NCBI RefSeq assembly: GCF_000447205.1
Contig: NZ_AUWY01000096.1
Location: 1-38,038 of the forward strand
Length of the DNA: 38,038 bases
Direction of reading: 5' to 3'
DNA from: Sphingobium ummariense RL-3
GTDB taxonomy: Bacteria > Pseudomonadota > Alphaproteobacteria > Sphingomonadales > Sphingomonadaceae
A program made the position numbers and the translations under genes. Below are positions 15,184-25,500 of the stretch, piece after piece (within the stretch, counting starts at the first letter, position 1; the number at the start of each line of letters is the position of its first letter). The notes beneath the pieces were generated by a model. That model was not told where the DNA came from. It did not search any database and was given only the letters and a program-made list of their open reading frames with translations.

Positions 15184-16491
15184 ATGTGGACCTATCATCC
15201 CGATCTGCTCGCCCAGCCGGTGCCGCGCTACACCAGCTATCCCACCGCCGCGCAGTTCACCGGCGACGTCGGTGCGCCGGACATGGCCGCCCGGCTGGAC
15301 ACCGTGGACGCGCAAGCCCCGCTCTCGCTCTATGTCCACATCCCCTATTGCCACGACATCTGCTGGTATTGCGGGTGCAACACCGGCGCTGCGAACCGCG
15401 CCCAGCGCCTGTCCGCCTATGTCGAGGCGCTGGAGCGGGAGATCGCGCTGGTGGCCCGACGGCTGGGCGGCCGTGGCAAGGTCCGGCGCATCGCCTTCGG
15501 CGGCGGCAGTCCCAATTCGCTGCCGCTGGTCGACTTCGTGCGCCTGCTTCAGCAGCTCCTGCTCTGTTTCGAGGCGCACGACACCGAGATCTCGGTCGAG
15601 CTCGATCCGCGCAGGCTCGACGGACAATGGATCGCGGCGATGGCGGCGATGGGCGTGGACCGGGTCAACCTCGGCGTCCAGACCTTCACACCGCATGTGC
15701 AGACGCGCATCGGCCGCGTCCAGCCGGTCGAGATGGTCGAACGCGCGGTGGAAGGGTTCGCGCGGGCGGGAATCGCCACCGGATTCGACCTCATGTACGG
15801 CCTGCCCGGGCAGGGGCGGGAGGATCTGGACGCCACGTTGGACATCGCGATCCGCATGGCGCCGGCGCGCATCGCCCTGTTCGGCTATGCGCACATGCCG
15901 CGGCTGCTGCCGCGGCAGCGCAGGATCGATGCGACCGACCTGCCCGACCTCCCTACCCGCTTCGCCATGGCGGCGGACGGCCATCGGCGGCTTACCGCGG
16001 CGGGCTATCGCGCGATCGGCTTCGATCATTTCGCGCTACCCGGGGATTCGCTGGCCCGCGCCGCAGCCACCGGACAATTGCGGCGGAATTTCCAGGGGTT
16101 CACCGACGATCCCGCCGACATGCTGATCGGACTGGGCGCCAGCGCGATCAGCCAGTTTCCCGACCTGATCGTCCAGAACGAGAAGCAGGCGGGCGCCTAT
16201 CGCGCGCTGCTGGCGGAAGGCAAGCTACCGGCGGCGCGCGGCGTAGTACGCAGCGGCGAGGACCGGCGGCGCGGGCGCATCATCGAATCATTGCTCTGCA
16301 CCGGCGAGGCGCATGTCGGATCGGCGACGGCCATGCCGGACCTGTCCCGTTTCGAGGCGCTGGGGCTGGTGCATGTAAGTACCGACCGCATCGTGCTGAC
16401 GGCGCAGGCCCTACCCTATGCCCGTGCCATCGCCGCCCGTTTCGACAGCTATCTGCTGCCGCAGGAAAAGCGGTTCAGCCATGCGATATAG
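15184..16491 (+). CDS. hemN: Oxygen-independent coproporphyrinogen III dehydrogenase HemN
   Basis: A 435-residue radical SAM enzyme that converts coproporphyrinogen III to protoporphyrinogen IX without oxygen. It has the HemN-specific PRYTSYPTA near the N-terminus, YVHIPYCHDICWYCGCNT with the 4Fe-4S cysteines 56, 60 and 63 plus Cys65, AFGGGSPNSL, and FDLMYGLPGQ. I chose ATG 15184 because homologues begin close to this WTYHPDLL segment; the in-frame ATG at 15148 would lie inside FixK box 2. No strong ribosome site is visible upstream of either. Two FixK2-type boxes upstream fit low-oxygen induction. Its stop overlaps the next small gene. Confidence 0.93.
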   Translation: MWTYHPDLLAQPVPRYTSYPTAAQFTGDVGAPDMAARLDTVDAQAPLSLYVHIPYCHDICWYCGCNTGAANRAQRLSAYVEALEREIALVARRLGGRGKVRRIAFGGGSPNSLPLVDFVRLLQQLLLCFEAHDTEISVELDPRRLDGQWIAAMAAMGVDRVNLGVQTFTPHVQTRIGRVQPVEMVERAVEGFARAGIATGFDLMYGLPGQGREDLDATLDIAIRMAPARIALFGYAHMPRLLPRQRRIDATDLPDLPTRFAMAADGHRRLTAAGYRAIGFDHFALPGDSLARAAATGQLRRNFQGFTDDPADMLIGLGASAISQFPDLIVQNEKQAGAYRALLAEGKLPAARGVVRSGEDRRRGRIIESLLCTGEAHVGSATAMPDLSRFEALGLVHVSTDRIVLTAQALPYARAIAARFDSYLLPQEKRFSHAI

Positions 16492-16699
16492 CCGATGCGT
16501 CCTGGCTGCGCTGGCCTGCCTTAACATCGCGGCTGGAGCCATACGGCCCGCCGACGCGCGCACTTCGATGCAGTATTGCGGTCCCATCCCGCCCGGCTGG
16601 CCCGAACCGGGCGGTCGCAAGCCCGACGCCCCTCGGGCACCGGACGCCGCCTGTCACGTGGGATTGTGCTCGCGGCGGAAGGATGGGTTTGGCGGATGA
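16481..16699 (+). CDS. Small exported protein of unknown function
   Basis: A 72-residue frame that starts inside the last codons of hemN. MRYSRCVLAALACLNIAAG...RPADA|RT is a convincing signal peptide with a cleavage site near residue 26. The mature part is short, proline-rich (CGPIPPGWPEPGG) and ends with a Cys/basic segment, ACHVGLCSRRKDGFGG. I do not recognise a family. A secreted signal followed by a Cys-His-x3-Cys and RRK tail makes a random frame less likely, and overlap with hemN suggests co-expression. It could still be a chance frame, as no ribosome site stands out. Confidence 0.5.
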   Translation: MRYSRCVLAALACLNIAAGAIRPADARTSMQYCGPIPPGWPEPGGRKPDAPRAPDAACHVGLCSRRKDGFGG

Positions 16700-17091
16700 C
16701 AAGAGGGTTGATTCAAGCTTTCTAATCTCCATGTGGATTTTTTTGTTGGCGGCCCAGCCGCGCCAGATTATTGCCCAAATACAGGGCAATTCGGCAGGAT
16801 CGCGTCTCGAGAGATACCGAGGCGACCGCGTCAGGCTTGTCTCTTCAAGGAGGTTTGCGTGCCGGAAAAGCAATGATCCGCTGGCGTAACTGATTTGTAC
16901 TGGCGGCGATATTCGGTCGAACCTAGCTGATCAATCGGCGGCTTGATCCTAGCACTACTTTAGCAAAAATTACACTTCTGCCAAAACAGTGCTATAACGG
17001 CTTACGATCTGATTGCATCAAATCCGCTACTCTAATTTCTCGTATCTATGCGATTCCTAATCAACAACCGATTCCGAATGCTTGGAAAACT
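16700..17091. other. AT-richer intergenic stretch with hairpins and a micro-ORF
   Basis: No full gene is seen. It contains a weak terminator-like CC-ATGT-GG stem followed by seven T (16727-16744); a perfect 7-bp hairpin ATTGCCC/GGGCAAT with a seven-base loop (16770-16790); a perfect AAGGAGG (16847-16853) five bases before a GTG-started five-codon frame (16859-16876); and a 7-bp inverted repeat TAGCACT/AGTGCTA 31 bases apart (16951-16995). The stretch is the border between the low-oxygen block and the polysaccharide block and may hold remnants of an older gene. Confidence 0.5.
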
Positions 17092-17853
17092 CTAGGGAGC
17101 CGGCTCAGCCTTCGGTGCCCCACGTTTCACCACAGACAACCGCTCCGGTCGATACTCTTCCAAGCCTTCGGCAATCAAATCCTCAAGGCCATCGAGCGCA
17201 CGGGACGGATGAGACAGATCCAGTTCGCGCAATTGCCAGGGCGCGAAACGCCACCATTGCAGGCGCAGCAGACGCTCGACAAGCAGATCATCGAACCGGT
17301 ACTTGATGACCTTCGCCGGCGATCCCACCGCCATGGCATAGGGCGGGATGTCCTTGGTCACCACGCTGCGTGCGCCGACGACGGCCCCATCGCCAATCGT
17401 CACACCATTCTTGATATAGACTCCATGCGCAATCCAGCAGTCGTTGCCGATGTAGGTCGGCTTGGGCCGGTCTAGAACGGCGTTCTTGACGTGGTTGAAC
17501 CGGTCAGCATCATACTGTTCCTTGAACTCATAGTCGGTATGGAGATCGAAAATACCGGGCTGATACTGAAAAGGATGGGTGCTCAGCCAATCGACCGGAT
17601 GATTACCCTGGCCGATGTGCAGCCCATTCGAAAGCGAGCTATAGCGGCCAATATGGGTGTGATATAGGAATCCACCGCTGACATAGGAGAAGGCCCCGAT
17701 CGAGAAGTCGTGAAAGATTCGGGTTTCAGAAATACGGGTCGGTGCTTCGATATCACCCCAGAAGCGGGTAATATCCTTCGACGAGAGGTTGTGATTAACC
17801 CCGAATTTTCTCAAGATATTGACGGCTTCCGGAGCAGCGTTGCGAACTTCCAT
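17092..17853 (-). CDS. CatB-type left-handed beta-helix acetyltransferase
   Basis: A 253-residue member of the xenobiotic/CatB-like acyltransferases, which move acetyl groups from acetyl-CoA to hydroxyl or amino groups of sugars or antibiotics. Hexapeptide repeats run through [24 protein letters not shown] and especially [47 protein letters not shown] holds the catalytic-type His region. [19 protein letters not shown] is the usual exit from the helix, and [10 protein letters not shown] follows in the C-terminal helical part. In this setting O-acetylation of a surface glycan is the best guess. It lies 21 bases after the sulfotransferase-like gene on the same strand. Confidence 0.85.
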   Translation of the reverse strand: MEVRNAAPEAVNILRKFGVNHNLSSKDITRFWGDIEAPTRISETRIFHDFSIGAFSYVSGGFLYHTHIGRYSSLSNGLHIGQGNHPVDWLSTHPFQYQPGIFDLHTDYEFKEQYDADRFNHVKNAVLDRPKPTYIGNDCWIAHGVYIKNGVTIGDGAVVGARSVVTKDIPPYAMAVGSPAKVIKYRFDDLLVERLLRLQWWRFAPWQLRELDLSHPSRALDGLEDLIAEGLEEYRPERLSVVKRGAPKAEPAP

Positions 17854-17874
17854 TTTCCCTTGTCCTCCGACAGC

Positions 17875-18801
17875 TCAGGCTTTCCGGACAAGCTTGCCGA
17901 AGAGAGATTGAGCGATAACTTGAATTTGTGCAACATCCAAAGTGGCTTGCATGGGCTTAGCCCGGTCCAGTTCTTCCTCGAAGGCAAGCCGCTCAGCGAG
18001 AGGCACCAGATTATTGATCTCCTGGATCGTAGGCAGGTTCTTGGCGCGAAAGGCAAGCCACGCGTCCCTGTTGGGACGGATGACGTCTGAACGCAATTCG
18101 GGCAGCCTTTCGCACAGTTCGTCCGCCACCAGATCGCCAGACTTACCAAAGAACACATTGATTTCACGCTGCAGAGCAATCTCCGCATAGGTGAGGGAAC
18201 GATTAATGGGCGGAAAAGACACATCTAGCACTTCATTGCTACCCAACCATTTGGAAAGAAGCGATGCGACTCGGCTTCTGCCGAACGAATAATTGTAGAC
18301 TGTGGGATGGATGCCCGGCAACTGGTCCAGCTTCTTGAGAAAAATCTCCACATCCCGGAAAAAATTGAATGTTTCGCTATATTTTTCTATAGTATCCGTA
18401 TAGCCGCCACGCTTCACCGATTGCTGATAGGCCGAAGATAGCATCTCGTCCGGATTTCGTATGAATATCAGTACATTAATACAATCAAACTTAGTAAGGA
18501 GTTGATCGATCACCTGACGGTTGAGCCAGTTTTTCTGAACAGCAAAGAGAAACTCGGAGCTATACAGCACGGAACCATCCCCCGATCCGCAATCGACGTG
18601 CTCGGGATTTCCTGGATCGCGCAGAAATATTGCGCCATTACCGGATGAAATTTTCCCTTCCGATGACCGGTCGCTTTCAACAACGGGATAATTGATACCC
18701 AGGTTTCCTAGAATTCGCTGCCGATGCGTAGACAAGATAGACTGAATATAACTGCTGCCAGTCTTCCCGTGACCGACATGCAGATAGAGAGTTTTGGCCA
18801 T
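17875..18801 (-). CDS. Sulfotransferase-like P-loop protein (308 aa)
   Basis: A 308-residue protein whose start LYLHVGHGKTGSSYIQSIL (residues 5-23) is a phosphosulfate-binding loop of the sulfotransferase type. INVLIFIRNPDEMLSSAYQQ fits the 3'-phosphate motif (R..S). It resembles the 355-aa protein at 6609-7676 in layout (LHxGxxKTG at the N-terminus, similar length). The acceptor is unknown; its position between a giant glycosyltransferase (62 bases upstream) and an acetyltransferase suggests glycan decoration. A/T content is higher than in the flanking glycosyltransferase. GGAG lies about 11 bases before ATG 18801. Confidence 0.75.
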   Translation of the reverse strand: MAKTLYLHVGHGKTGSSYIQSILSTHRQRILGNLGINYPVVESDRSSEGKISSGNGAIFLRDPGNPEHVDCGSGDGSVLYSSEFLFAVQKNWLNRQVIDQLLTKFDCINVLIFIRNPDEMLSSAYQQSVKRGGYTDTIEKYSETFNFFRDVEIFLKKLDQLPGIHPTVYNYSFGRSRVASLLSKWLGSNEVLDVSFPPINRSLTYAEIALQREINVFFGKSGDLVADELCERLPELRSDVIRPNRDAWLAFRAKNLPTIQEINNLVPLAERLAFEEELDRAKPMQATLDVAQIQVIAQSLFGKLVRKA

Positions 18802-18863
18802 TCCGTTATGATCTCCGGCAGTTCATTCCTCGCTCAGCGATCGGTGGATTCGCATCCCTCTGC

Positions 18864-21800
18864 CTAGGCAGCCCGCTCCTGCGCATCATCCTTCGCTTCA
18901 ATCCGCGGCCTCCAGCAGGCGATCCCCATCTCCTCCAATTCAGGCCGGTCGATCACATATTCGGCAACGACAAAGCCGTCCGCCTCATAATGGTCGACAT
19001 CGTCGCCGCCAAAAGCCGCGTTCCAGCGCGCTACATAGCTGTGACGGTTGTGCAAGATATATTTGCCACGCCCCTTGGTCCGCCCCTCATGATGGGTGAC
19101 GACCGAGGCGGCGACATATTCGAACACATTCTTCCCATGGCCGAGGCGATAGCAGAGGTCGATATCCTCCTGGCCGTTGATGAAGACCGTGTCGAAGCCG
19201 CCGACCGTGGCGAAATCAACCGCGCGCATCGCGAAGCAGGCGCCCGTGATCGCCCGGAATCGCCGATTGCTGCCGGCCAGCGGGGAGTCGCTGGGCTCGT
19301 CGACATAGATGGGATAGCCGAGCGGGCTCTTGTCCGAGAAGACCACGCCCATGCACTGGATACGGCCGTCGGCATAGAGCAGCTTGGGCTGCGTGCCCAT
19401 GACCTCGGGATCGTCCAGCGGCGCCAGCAGCGGCTCCAGCCAGCCCGCTTGCACTTCGGTGTCGTTGTTGAGGAACACGACCTTGCCGCCATGCGACGCA
19501 GCGAAACCGATATTGTTGCCGAGCGAGAAGTTGAGATTGTCGTAATTGTGGATGACCGTGATGCGCCCGTCGCGCTCCGCCCAGCTGTCGAGCAGGCCGG
19601 AGGTCTCCTCGTCGCTCGCATTGTTTACCATGATCACTTCGATCCTGGAGCGCCCGCAATGGCGGACGAGGGCGTTCAGGCATTTGTTGGTCAGCGAATA
19701 TTGGTTGTAAACGCACACGATGATCGAGACGAGATCGGGATCGCGCTGCGGCGCCTGGCTACGCAGCCCGTGCCAGTCGATCATCATCTGGTTGAGGCCC
19801 AGGAAGCGGCGCTCCGGCCCCACCCGGTGCCGCCCCGGCTCCACGGGTTCGCCTGCGGGGACACCCTTCCACGCCGGTTCGGAATAGGGCGTCGCCTGGT
19901 CATAGGCCTTTTGCGCCAGTGCACGGAGATTCTTCATGCGGCCGGAGGAGAAAGCCGTCTTCACCCGCCGCGCATAATCGGGATGGCGGGTGTTCACGAT
20001 CTCCATAGCGGTCTTCATCAGCCCTTCCTTCTCCGAGCCGAAGCTCGCGGTGCGCTGGTGGAAGACATAGGCGTGGGGGGAGATGAAATTCTTCCACCCC
20101 GCCTTGATCGTCCGCATGCAGAAATCGTTTTCCTCGCCATAGCCGCGCGGGAAGGCCTCTTCGTCGAACAGGCCGATATGGTCCATCAGGTCGCGCCGGA
20201 TATACATGCAGAAACCGTTGCCGGTCGGCACGTCGATCGGGTCAGAGACCTGGGTGAAGCTGATGATATGTTTTGCCCAATCGTCGTAACTCATGCCTTC
20301 CGGCTTGGGGTTCATGACATTGGGGGTGGGGAAGGAGAAGGCGCCGCTATTGTCGCCCATCGCCGTCACGGTGCCGGCCTTGGGCGTGCCGAGTGCGATC
20401 TTGCGCATGCCCGCGATCCAGCCGTCATGGACGATGGTGTCGCTGTTGAGCAGCAGGATGTCATCCTCGCTGGCCCAACGGATGCCGCGGTTGATCGTCC
20501 GGGTATAGCCCATATTCTGCGGATTGGTGAGCAGGGTGAAGCCCGGATAGAGCGCGAACCGGTCGAGCAGCGGCTTGACCCGCGGGTCGCTGCTGCCGTC
20601 GTTGATCATGAGGACGCGGTCGCGGCTGAGGTCGGTCTTGAGCCGCACTGATTCGAGGCAGCGTTCCACAGCGTCGGGCGCGTTATAGACCGGCACGATG
20701 ATGGTCAGGCGCCGATTGGCGTCGGCGCGCAACGGAATCTCCTCGGCCAGCATCGCCGTCAGGGCATGGCGCAGCGTATTGCGCAGGACCACTGGTGCAA
20801 ACTGGCGCAGAATCTTCTCGCGCCCTGCCTCGCCCATCGAGGCCACGAGGGCCGGGTTGTCGCAGAACCTCACCACCCGGGCGACGACGGCATCGACATC
20901 CTTATAGGGCACCAGGAAGCCGGTCTGGCCTTCGTCGACGAGTTCGGGCACCGCGCCCCAGCGATAGCCGATGACCGGACGGCGCGCCGCCTGGGCCTCC
21001 GCCACCGTCCGACCGAAGGATTCGGCGAAGTGCGACAGGGCGAGCACGACATTGACCTGCGCCATCGCCTCGGCCGGGGAGGTGGCATAGCCGGCAAATT
21101 CCAGATTGTCCGGAATGCCCGCCGCCTTGAGCTCCGCCACATAGTCGTTTTCCGGGCCGATGACGCGGAAGCGGGCGTTGGGCGCCTTTTCCTGAGCGCG
21201 GCGGGCCACTTCGACAAAATCGGCGATCCCCTTCTTGGGGATGTTGCTGCTGACGATGCCGAACACCAGCTGCTCGCCCACCGGATTGGGCATGTCGAGC
21301 GAATCGATCCGCGCCACATTGGGGACGTGGAAGCTGCGGCGGCTGTCGACAAAGAGCTTCTGGGTAGCCGCCGAATTGGCGACAACATAGTCGGTCTGCT
21401 TCAGGATGCGCGCGATGATCTCGTCGGCGGTCAGCCCCATCCGGGCGCACAGATGCTCATCATGGTCGATCAGCTCTCGCGCGTGGACGGCCGTCACGCG
21501 ATTCGCGCGCCGCGCGGCAATCAGTGGATCGACCAGCACGATCGTGTTGCAGTAGACCAAGCTGATATTGCAGTTCTCGATGATGTAGGTGAAATCCTCG
21601 ATCGAGGCCTCGTCGGGCTTGCGGCTCTTCGACCACTGGAAATAGGGAAAGGAGAAGACGCCGCAGGATTTCGTCCGCAGCAGTTCCACATAGTCCGGAT
21701 TTCCCTCGTTCGGGATCGCGACATAGACATTGAGCCGCATCTGCGAGAGCCCGTCGAGCACATCGATGAAACTGCGTTCCCCGCCGAACATCTGCGCATT

Positions 21801-22190
21801 CACCTCATGCGCGCACAGCAGCACCGACGGCGCGGTGTCGATCGCCGCAACGCCGCCCGCCCGCCATGCTTCCGGCGCCGAGGCGCGGCGCCGGGGCGCT
21901 GTCTTGCGCCCTTCCCGCCGGCCGCTTCTCGCATAATGAAGCAGAGGGTTCATGCCGGCCTCGCCGACATCCGGATTGACGGTGAGATAGCCGACCGTGC
22001 TGAAGGTCGGTGAAGGATCGCGATTCAGGCGCGCGCCGAGCCACAGGTAATGCTCGACCGGGTCCATGCCCAGGAGCGGCACATCCGGATAGGTTTCAAG
22101 ATACCATTTTTCGTCGAAGAGGCCCGATTCCTTGACGCGCCCCACATCCTCCGCCGAAACAACGCCCTTGAGCAAAATGTCGTTCACCAC
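18864..22190 (-). CDS. Giant three-module glycosyltransferase (PDV module - GT4 - GT2 - GT2)
   Basis: A 1108-residue, probably cytoplasmic enzyme with three transferase modules. Residues 25-95 form two tandem short units (FDEKWYLETYPDV...HYLWLG and GYLTVNPDV...HYARSGRREGR). Residues 120-480 are a GT4/GT-B domain with GIVSSNIPKKGIADFVEVA and the E-x7-E motif ESFGRTVAE (390-398). Residues 495-715 are a GT2/GT-A domain (LTIIVPVYNAPDAVERCLES, NSD at 582-584). Residues 821-1040 are a second GT2 (VSIIVCVYNQYSLTNKCLNA, NNDTE, GQEDIDLC). Such proteins build several linkages of one repeat unit. The start is GTG-GTG with GAGG nearby. It heads a leftward unit with the sulfotransferase-like and acetyltransferase genes. 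Sugar donors cannot be read from sequence. Confidence 0.9.
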   Translation of the reverse strand: MVNDILLKGVVSAEDVGRVKESGLFDEKWYLETYPDVPLLGMDPVEHYLWLGARLNRDPSPTFSTVGYLTVNPDVGEAGMNPLLHYARSGRREGRKTAPRRRASAPEAWRAGGVAAIDTAPSVLLCAHEVNAQMFGGERSFIDVLDGLSQMRLNVYVAIPNEGNPDYVELLRTKSCGVFSFPYFQWSKSRKPDEASIEDFTYIIENCNISLVYCNTIVLVDPLIAARRANRVTAVHARELIDHDEHLCARMGLTADEIIARILKQTDYVVANSAATQKLFVDSRRSFHVPNVARIDSLDMPNPVGEQLVFGIVSSNIPKKGIADFVEVARRAQEKAPNARFRVIGPENDYVAELKAAGIPDNLEFAGYATSPAEAMAQVNVVLALSHFAESFGRTVAEAQAARRPVIGYRWGAVPELVDEGQTGFLVPYKDVDAVVARVVRFCDNPALVASMGEAGREKILRQFAPVVLRNTLRHALTAMLAEEIPLRADANRRLTIIVPVYNAPDAVERCLESVRLKTDLSRDRVLMINDGSSDPRVKPLLDRFALYPGFTLLTNPQNMGYTRTINRGIRWASEDDILLLNSDTIVHDGWIAGMRKIALGTPKAGTVTAMGDNSGAFSFPTPNVMNPKPEGMSYDDWAKHIISFTQVSDPIDVPTGNGFCMYIRRDLMDHIGLFDEEAFPRGYGEENDFCMRTIKAGWKNFISPHAYVFHQRTASFGSEKEGLMKTAMEIVNTRHPDYARRVKTAFSSGRMKNLRALAQKAYDQATPYSEPAWKGVPAGEPVEPGRHRVGPERRFLGLNQMMIDWHGLRSQAPQRDPDLVSIIVCVYNQYSLTNKCLNALVRHCGRSRIEVIMVNNASDEETSGLLDSWAERDGRITVIHNYDNLNFSLGNNIGFAASHGGKVVFLNNDTEVQAGWLEPLLAPLDDPEVMGTQPKLLYADGRIQCMGVVFSDKSPLGYPIYVDEPSDSPLAGSNRRFRAITGACFAMRAVDFATVGGFDTVFINGQEDIDLCYRLGHGKNVFEYVAASVVTHHEGRTKGRGKYILHNRHSYVARWNAAFGGDDVDHYEADGFVVAEYVIDRPELEEMGIACWRPRIEAKDDAQERAA

Positions 22191-22579
22191 TTCGCCTCAC
22201 AATCCCAAAATAGATGCCTTTAGCCCGCATCTTCCTGCAGCCTCCCCCGAAGCCGATCCGGTATGGTGTTCCGGAAATGGGTATTTCCCAAGATTGGTAG
22301 GTAGAGGCAGCCTGATCCGGCAACGAAGACAAAGCAAGTGCAAAAAAGCGCTCGACCCCCGTTCCCCCGATTCTTTCCGCGCGATCCCGGCCCGCTTGTT
22401 GCTAGGCGGATGTAGCTACTAACTTGTGGCGCTTTTAAGACAAGAAGATTTCCTCAATGGATTGATTGTGAAGGAAAACTGCTGAAACCCTGCCGTAATC
22501 TTTACGTAAAATGCGCCGTCCTTTCCGTGATTCCGCGATTCGCCGGAAAAAAGGGCGCTATCCGCCCCAAAAATGGACG
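22191..22579. other. Intergenic region between the two giant glycosyltransferase genes
   Basis: No gene seen. It holds the intrinsic terminator of the upstream 1343-aa gene at 22547-22568 and, between about 22250 and 22450, an A/T-richer part that should carry the promoter of the 1108-aa gene. No convincing -35/-10 pair could be chosen by eye. Confidence 0.5.
22547..22568 (-). terminator. Rho-independent terminator after the 1343-aa glycosyltransferase
   Basis: On the minus strand GGGCG-GATAG-CGCCC forms a 5-bp GC stem with a 5-base loop, immediately followed by six T. It lies 12 bases past the stop codon of the upstream gene. This separates the two giant glycosyltransferase genes into different transcripts. 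Confidence 0.85.
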
Positions 22580-25500
22580 TCAGGGCTGTCTCGCCTCCAG
22601 GGTGGCGACCAGATCGGCCCAGCGATCGGCTTCTACATCCTCTACGGTGATCTGGCCGCCCCGCTCGTCCGGGACGACGATCGACCAAGGAGAAAGCCAT
22701 GTTTCCCACCCCTTTTCCAGGAGCCCCTTCCGCAACCGTTCTCCGGCGGCGGCACTCCAACCATCGGACAGACAGGCCCGCCAATCGATGGTGGCCAGCG
22801 CGCTCCGCTTGAGATAGGCGCAGCCGGCTGCCCGTCGCACTTGCAGCGGCGCACAGCGGATGGTCCTTTGCAGCAGCAGCAGGGCGTCGGCATCGCGCAG
22901 GGTCGGGCCGCTCCCGACGGCATGCCCCAGCGGCAGCACCATGCCGGTTTGCGCGCGACCATAAGCGACCGCCCGCAATCCCTCCAGCCAGCGCGGCTTG
23001 ACCTGCTCCCCGCCATCCAGGATCACGACGTCCGCCGGTCCGCCCTCCTCCATCGCGCGGAGCAAGGGCTCCAGACCTTCACCAGCCTCCTGCACGCCAA
23101 GCTCGGTATGAGTGCGATAGCTGTCGAGCAGCGCCCGCCTGTCATCATCATGATCCCCCGTCGCGACAAGGATATCCGCCTGGCGCGGGTCGGTGTTGCG
23201 GATCAGGGTATCGAGGCAGGCGCGCAGCCGGTCGGCGGGCACGCCATCGGCAGCCAGCAGGATGCGAACACGCGGCGCCTGACCGGCAGCGTCTTTCGAC
23301 GCCGTGGGCGCAAGCATCGTCGCATAGGCTTCGGCGACGGCGACCCGGAGCCGGTCCTGGGAGAACTGGGCCGTGACCTTCGCGCGCCCTTTCTCTCCCA
23401 TCGCCGCGATGCGGGCCGGATCGGCGCAAAGCGTTTCCAGCGCCTCCACCACCGCATCCAGATCACGATAAGGTACCAGGAACCCGGTCTCGCCATCGTC
23501 CACCAGTTCCGGCAGCGCGCCCCAATGATAGGCGACCACCGGCCGTGCCGCAGCCATCGCCTCCGCCACGGTGCGACCGAAGGACTCGCCGAAGAGCGAG
23601 AGGTTGAGGAGGATGTTGATCCCGCGCATCGCTTCGCCAGGCTGGTCCTTGTAGCCGGCGAACTCCAGATTGGCCGGGCGAGCGCCTTGGGCGGCCTCCT
23701 CGACCCAGCGATCGATATCCTCTGTCCTGGGTCCGACGATGACGAAGACCGCGTTGATGCCGCGCGCCGCTGCACGCCGCGCGACCTCGACGAAATCGGC
23801 GATGCCTTTCGAGGCGACGTTGGAACTGACGATGCCGACGCGCACCAGCCGCCCGACGGGATTGGCGATGTCGAGATCAGCGGCCGACACTGCGTTGGGA
23901 ACATACAGCACCCGCCCCCCACCATAGAGGGCGCAGGTGGCGCGCGAGTTGCCGATCACCCAGTCGGCCCGTTTGGCGACGGTGGAGACGATCTCGCCCG
24001 GCGACAGGCCGATTTGCCTGCACAAGGCATCGTCCAGCGTCACCAGTTCGCGCGCGTGCACCACCGCCATGCGCCCCATCAGCCGCGCGGCGGCCAGCGG
24101 TTCCAGCAGGACGATCGTGTTGGCATGCACCAGAACGACATCGTGCCGGGCTATGATCTCCGCGAAATCCAGCGTCAGCCAGGCATAGGCTTCGCGCCTG
24201 TCCGCCCATTGCGGATAGGCGAAGCAGTAAAGCGCGGTACACAGATCGCTCACGCGCGCGACATAATCGGGATGATTGTCGCTGGGCAGCGTGACGACGA
24301 CATTCACCGCCATCGTCGCCAGCGCCTCCAGCACGTCGAGCAGGCTGCGCTCGCCGCCAAAGAGCTGATGGCCGGAGATGTGCGCGCACAGCATCACCGT
24401 GGGCCAGTCCGGATTGACCGCTCTTCGACCGGACAGCAGGCGCGGAGCCGGACGCATGGCGCCGGTCCGATCTAGCGGAAAGCCGATCCGGTCGAGCGTG
24501 GGCGCCGTGCGATCAGGCAGGCGCATCGTGGGCACCGCCTGCACCGCCGAGCGATATCCCTCCAGATAGGAGGCGCCCCAGCGCTGGTCGGGTTCCAGAT
24601 AGCTCCCTTCCGCCCATTCGTTCCAGGCGTTCAGGAACAGCAGCGTTTCGTCGCCGCCGCGCATTTCCTCCTGTCCGAGTATGCCCTTGACCCACCGCCG
24701 AAAGCCGAAGGGCGAAGCGCCATGATAGATGCGCGCGCGGGCGCCGCGGCGGGCGGTATTGTCCCAGCTCGCCATGACACCGCGATGTACCGGCCAGGGA
24801 TAGCCCAGCGCAAAACGGCCCAAATCGGCATCGACAGCCGCTTCATAGCTCAAAACCTCTCCCTCAAAAGCGGGATCGAGGCGGGATACGGCATCGCGGA
24901 CATCCAGCCCAGCCATTTCATGGGGGGGAAAGATCACGTAACTGTCCAAGCCGTGATCCTGGGGTTGCCCGTCCATCTGCTCCAGCGCGAAACGGACAGC
25001 ACACAGGTGAATGTCTCCGATCCCGGCGCGATGGCATTCCTCACGCCATAACCTAGCCGTCACGATCCAGTCGGGAATCAGGCCGATCCGGTAGACCAGT
25101 ACCACGGGCTTGCCCTGGTAGCGGATCCAGCGGGGATCGCGCATCATCGGAATCCACTCACGGATAAGGGCGACATTGCTTTCGAGCGAATAGGTCTGCT
25201 CAAGCAGGACATCGAGATGCAACCCATCCCAGTTTCGCGACCAGTTTTCATTGGCCCAGCACAGACAGAAACCATGATCGATGTCGCTGCTCAGGAACTG
25301 TTCGAGCGGCCGGTGGAGCAGCTTGCGCCCGTTGAACCAGTAATAATGATAGCAGAAGCCGTAGATGCCGAACTGCTTCGCCAGGGCGGCCTGGGCCCGC
25401 TGCGTTTCGATCGAGCGAAGATCGTAGAAGCCGTGATCTGCGGGCAGGCGCGGCTGATCATGGCCGTCGAAGAAGGGCCGTCCCCGCACAACGTTGAACC

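Noticed and set aside
16475..16873. Minus-strand frame of 132 codons opposite the small exported protein
   Set aside because: No domain, no ribosome site, no signal peptide; covers both coding and non-coding sequence.
22511..24475. Plus-strand frame of 654 codons
   Set aside because: Antisense shadow of the 1343-aa glycosyltransferase; composition typical of reverse-frame high-GC translation.
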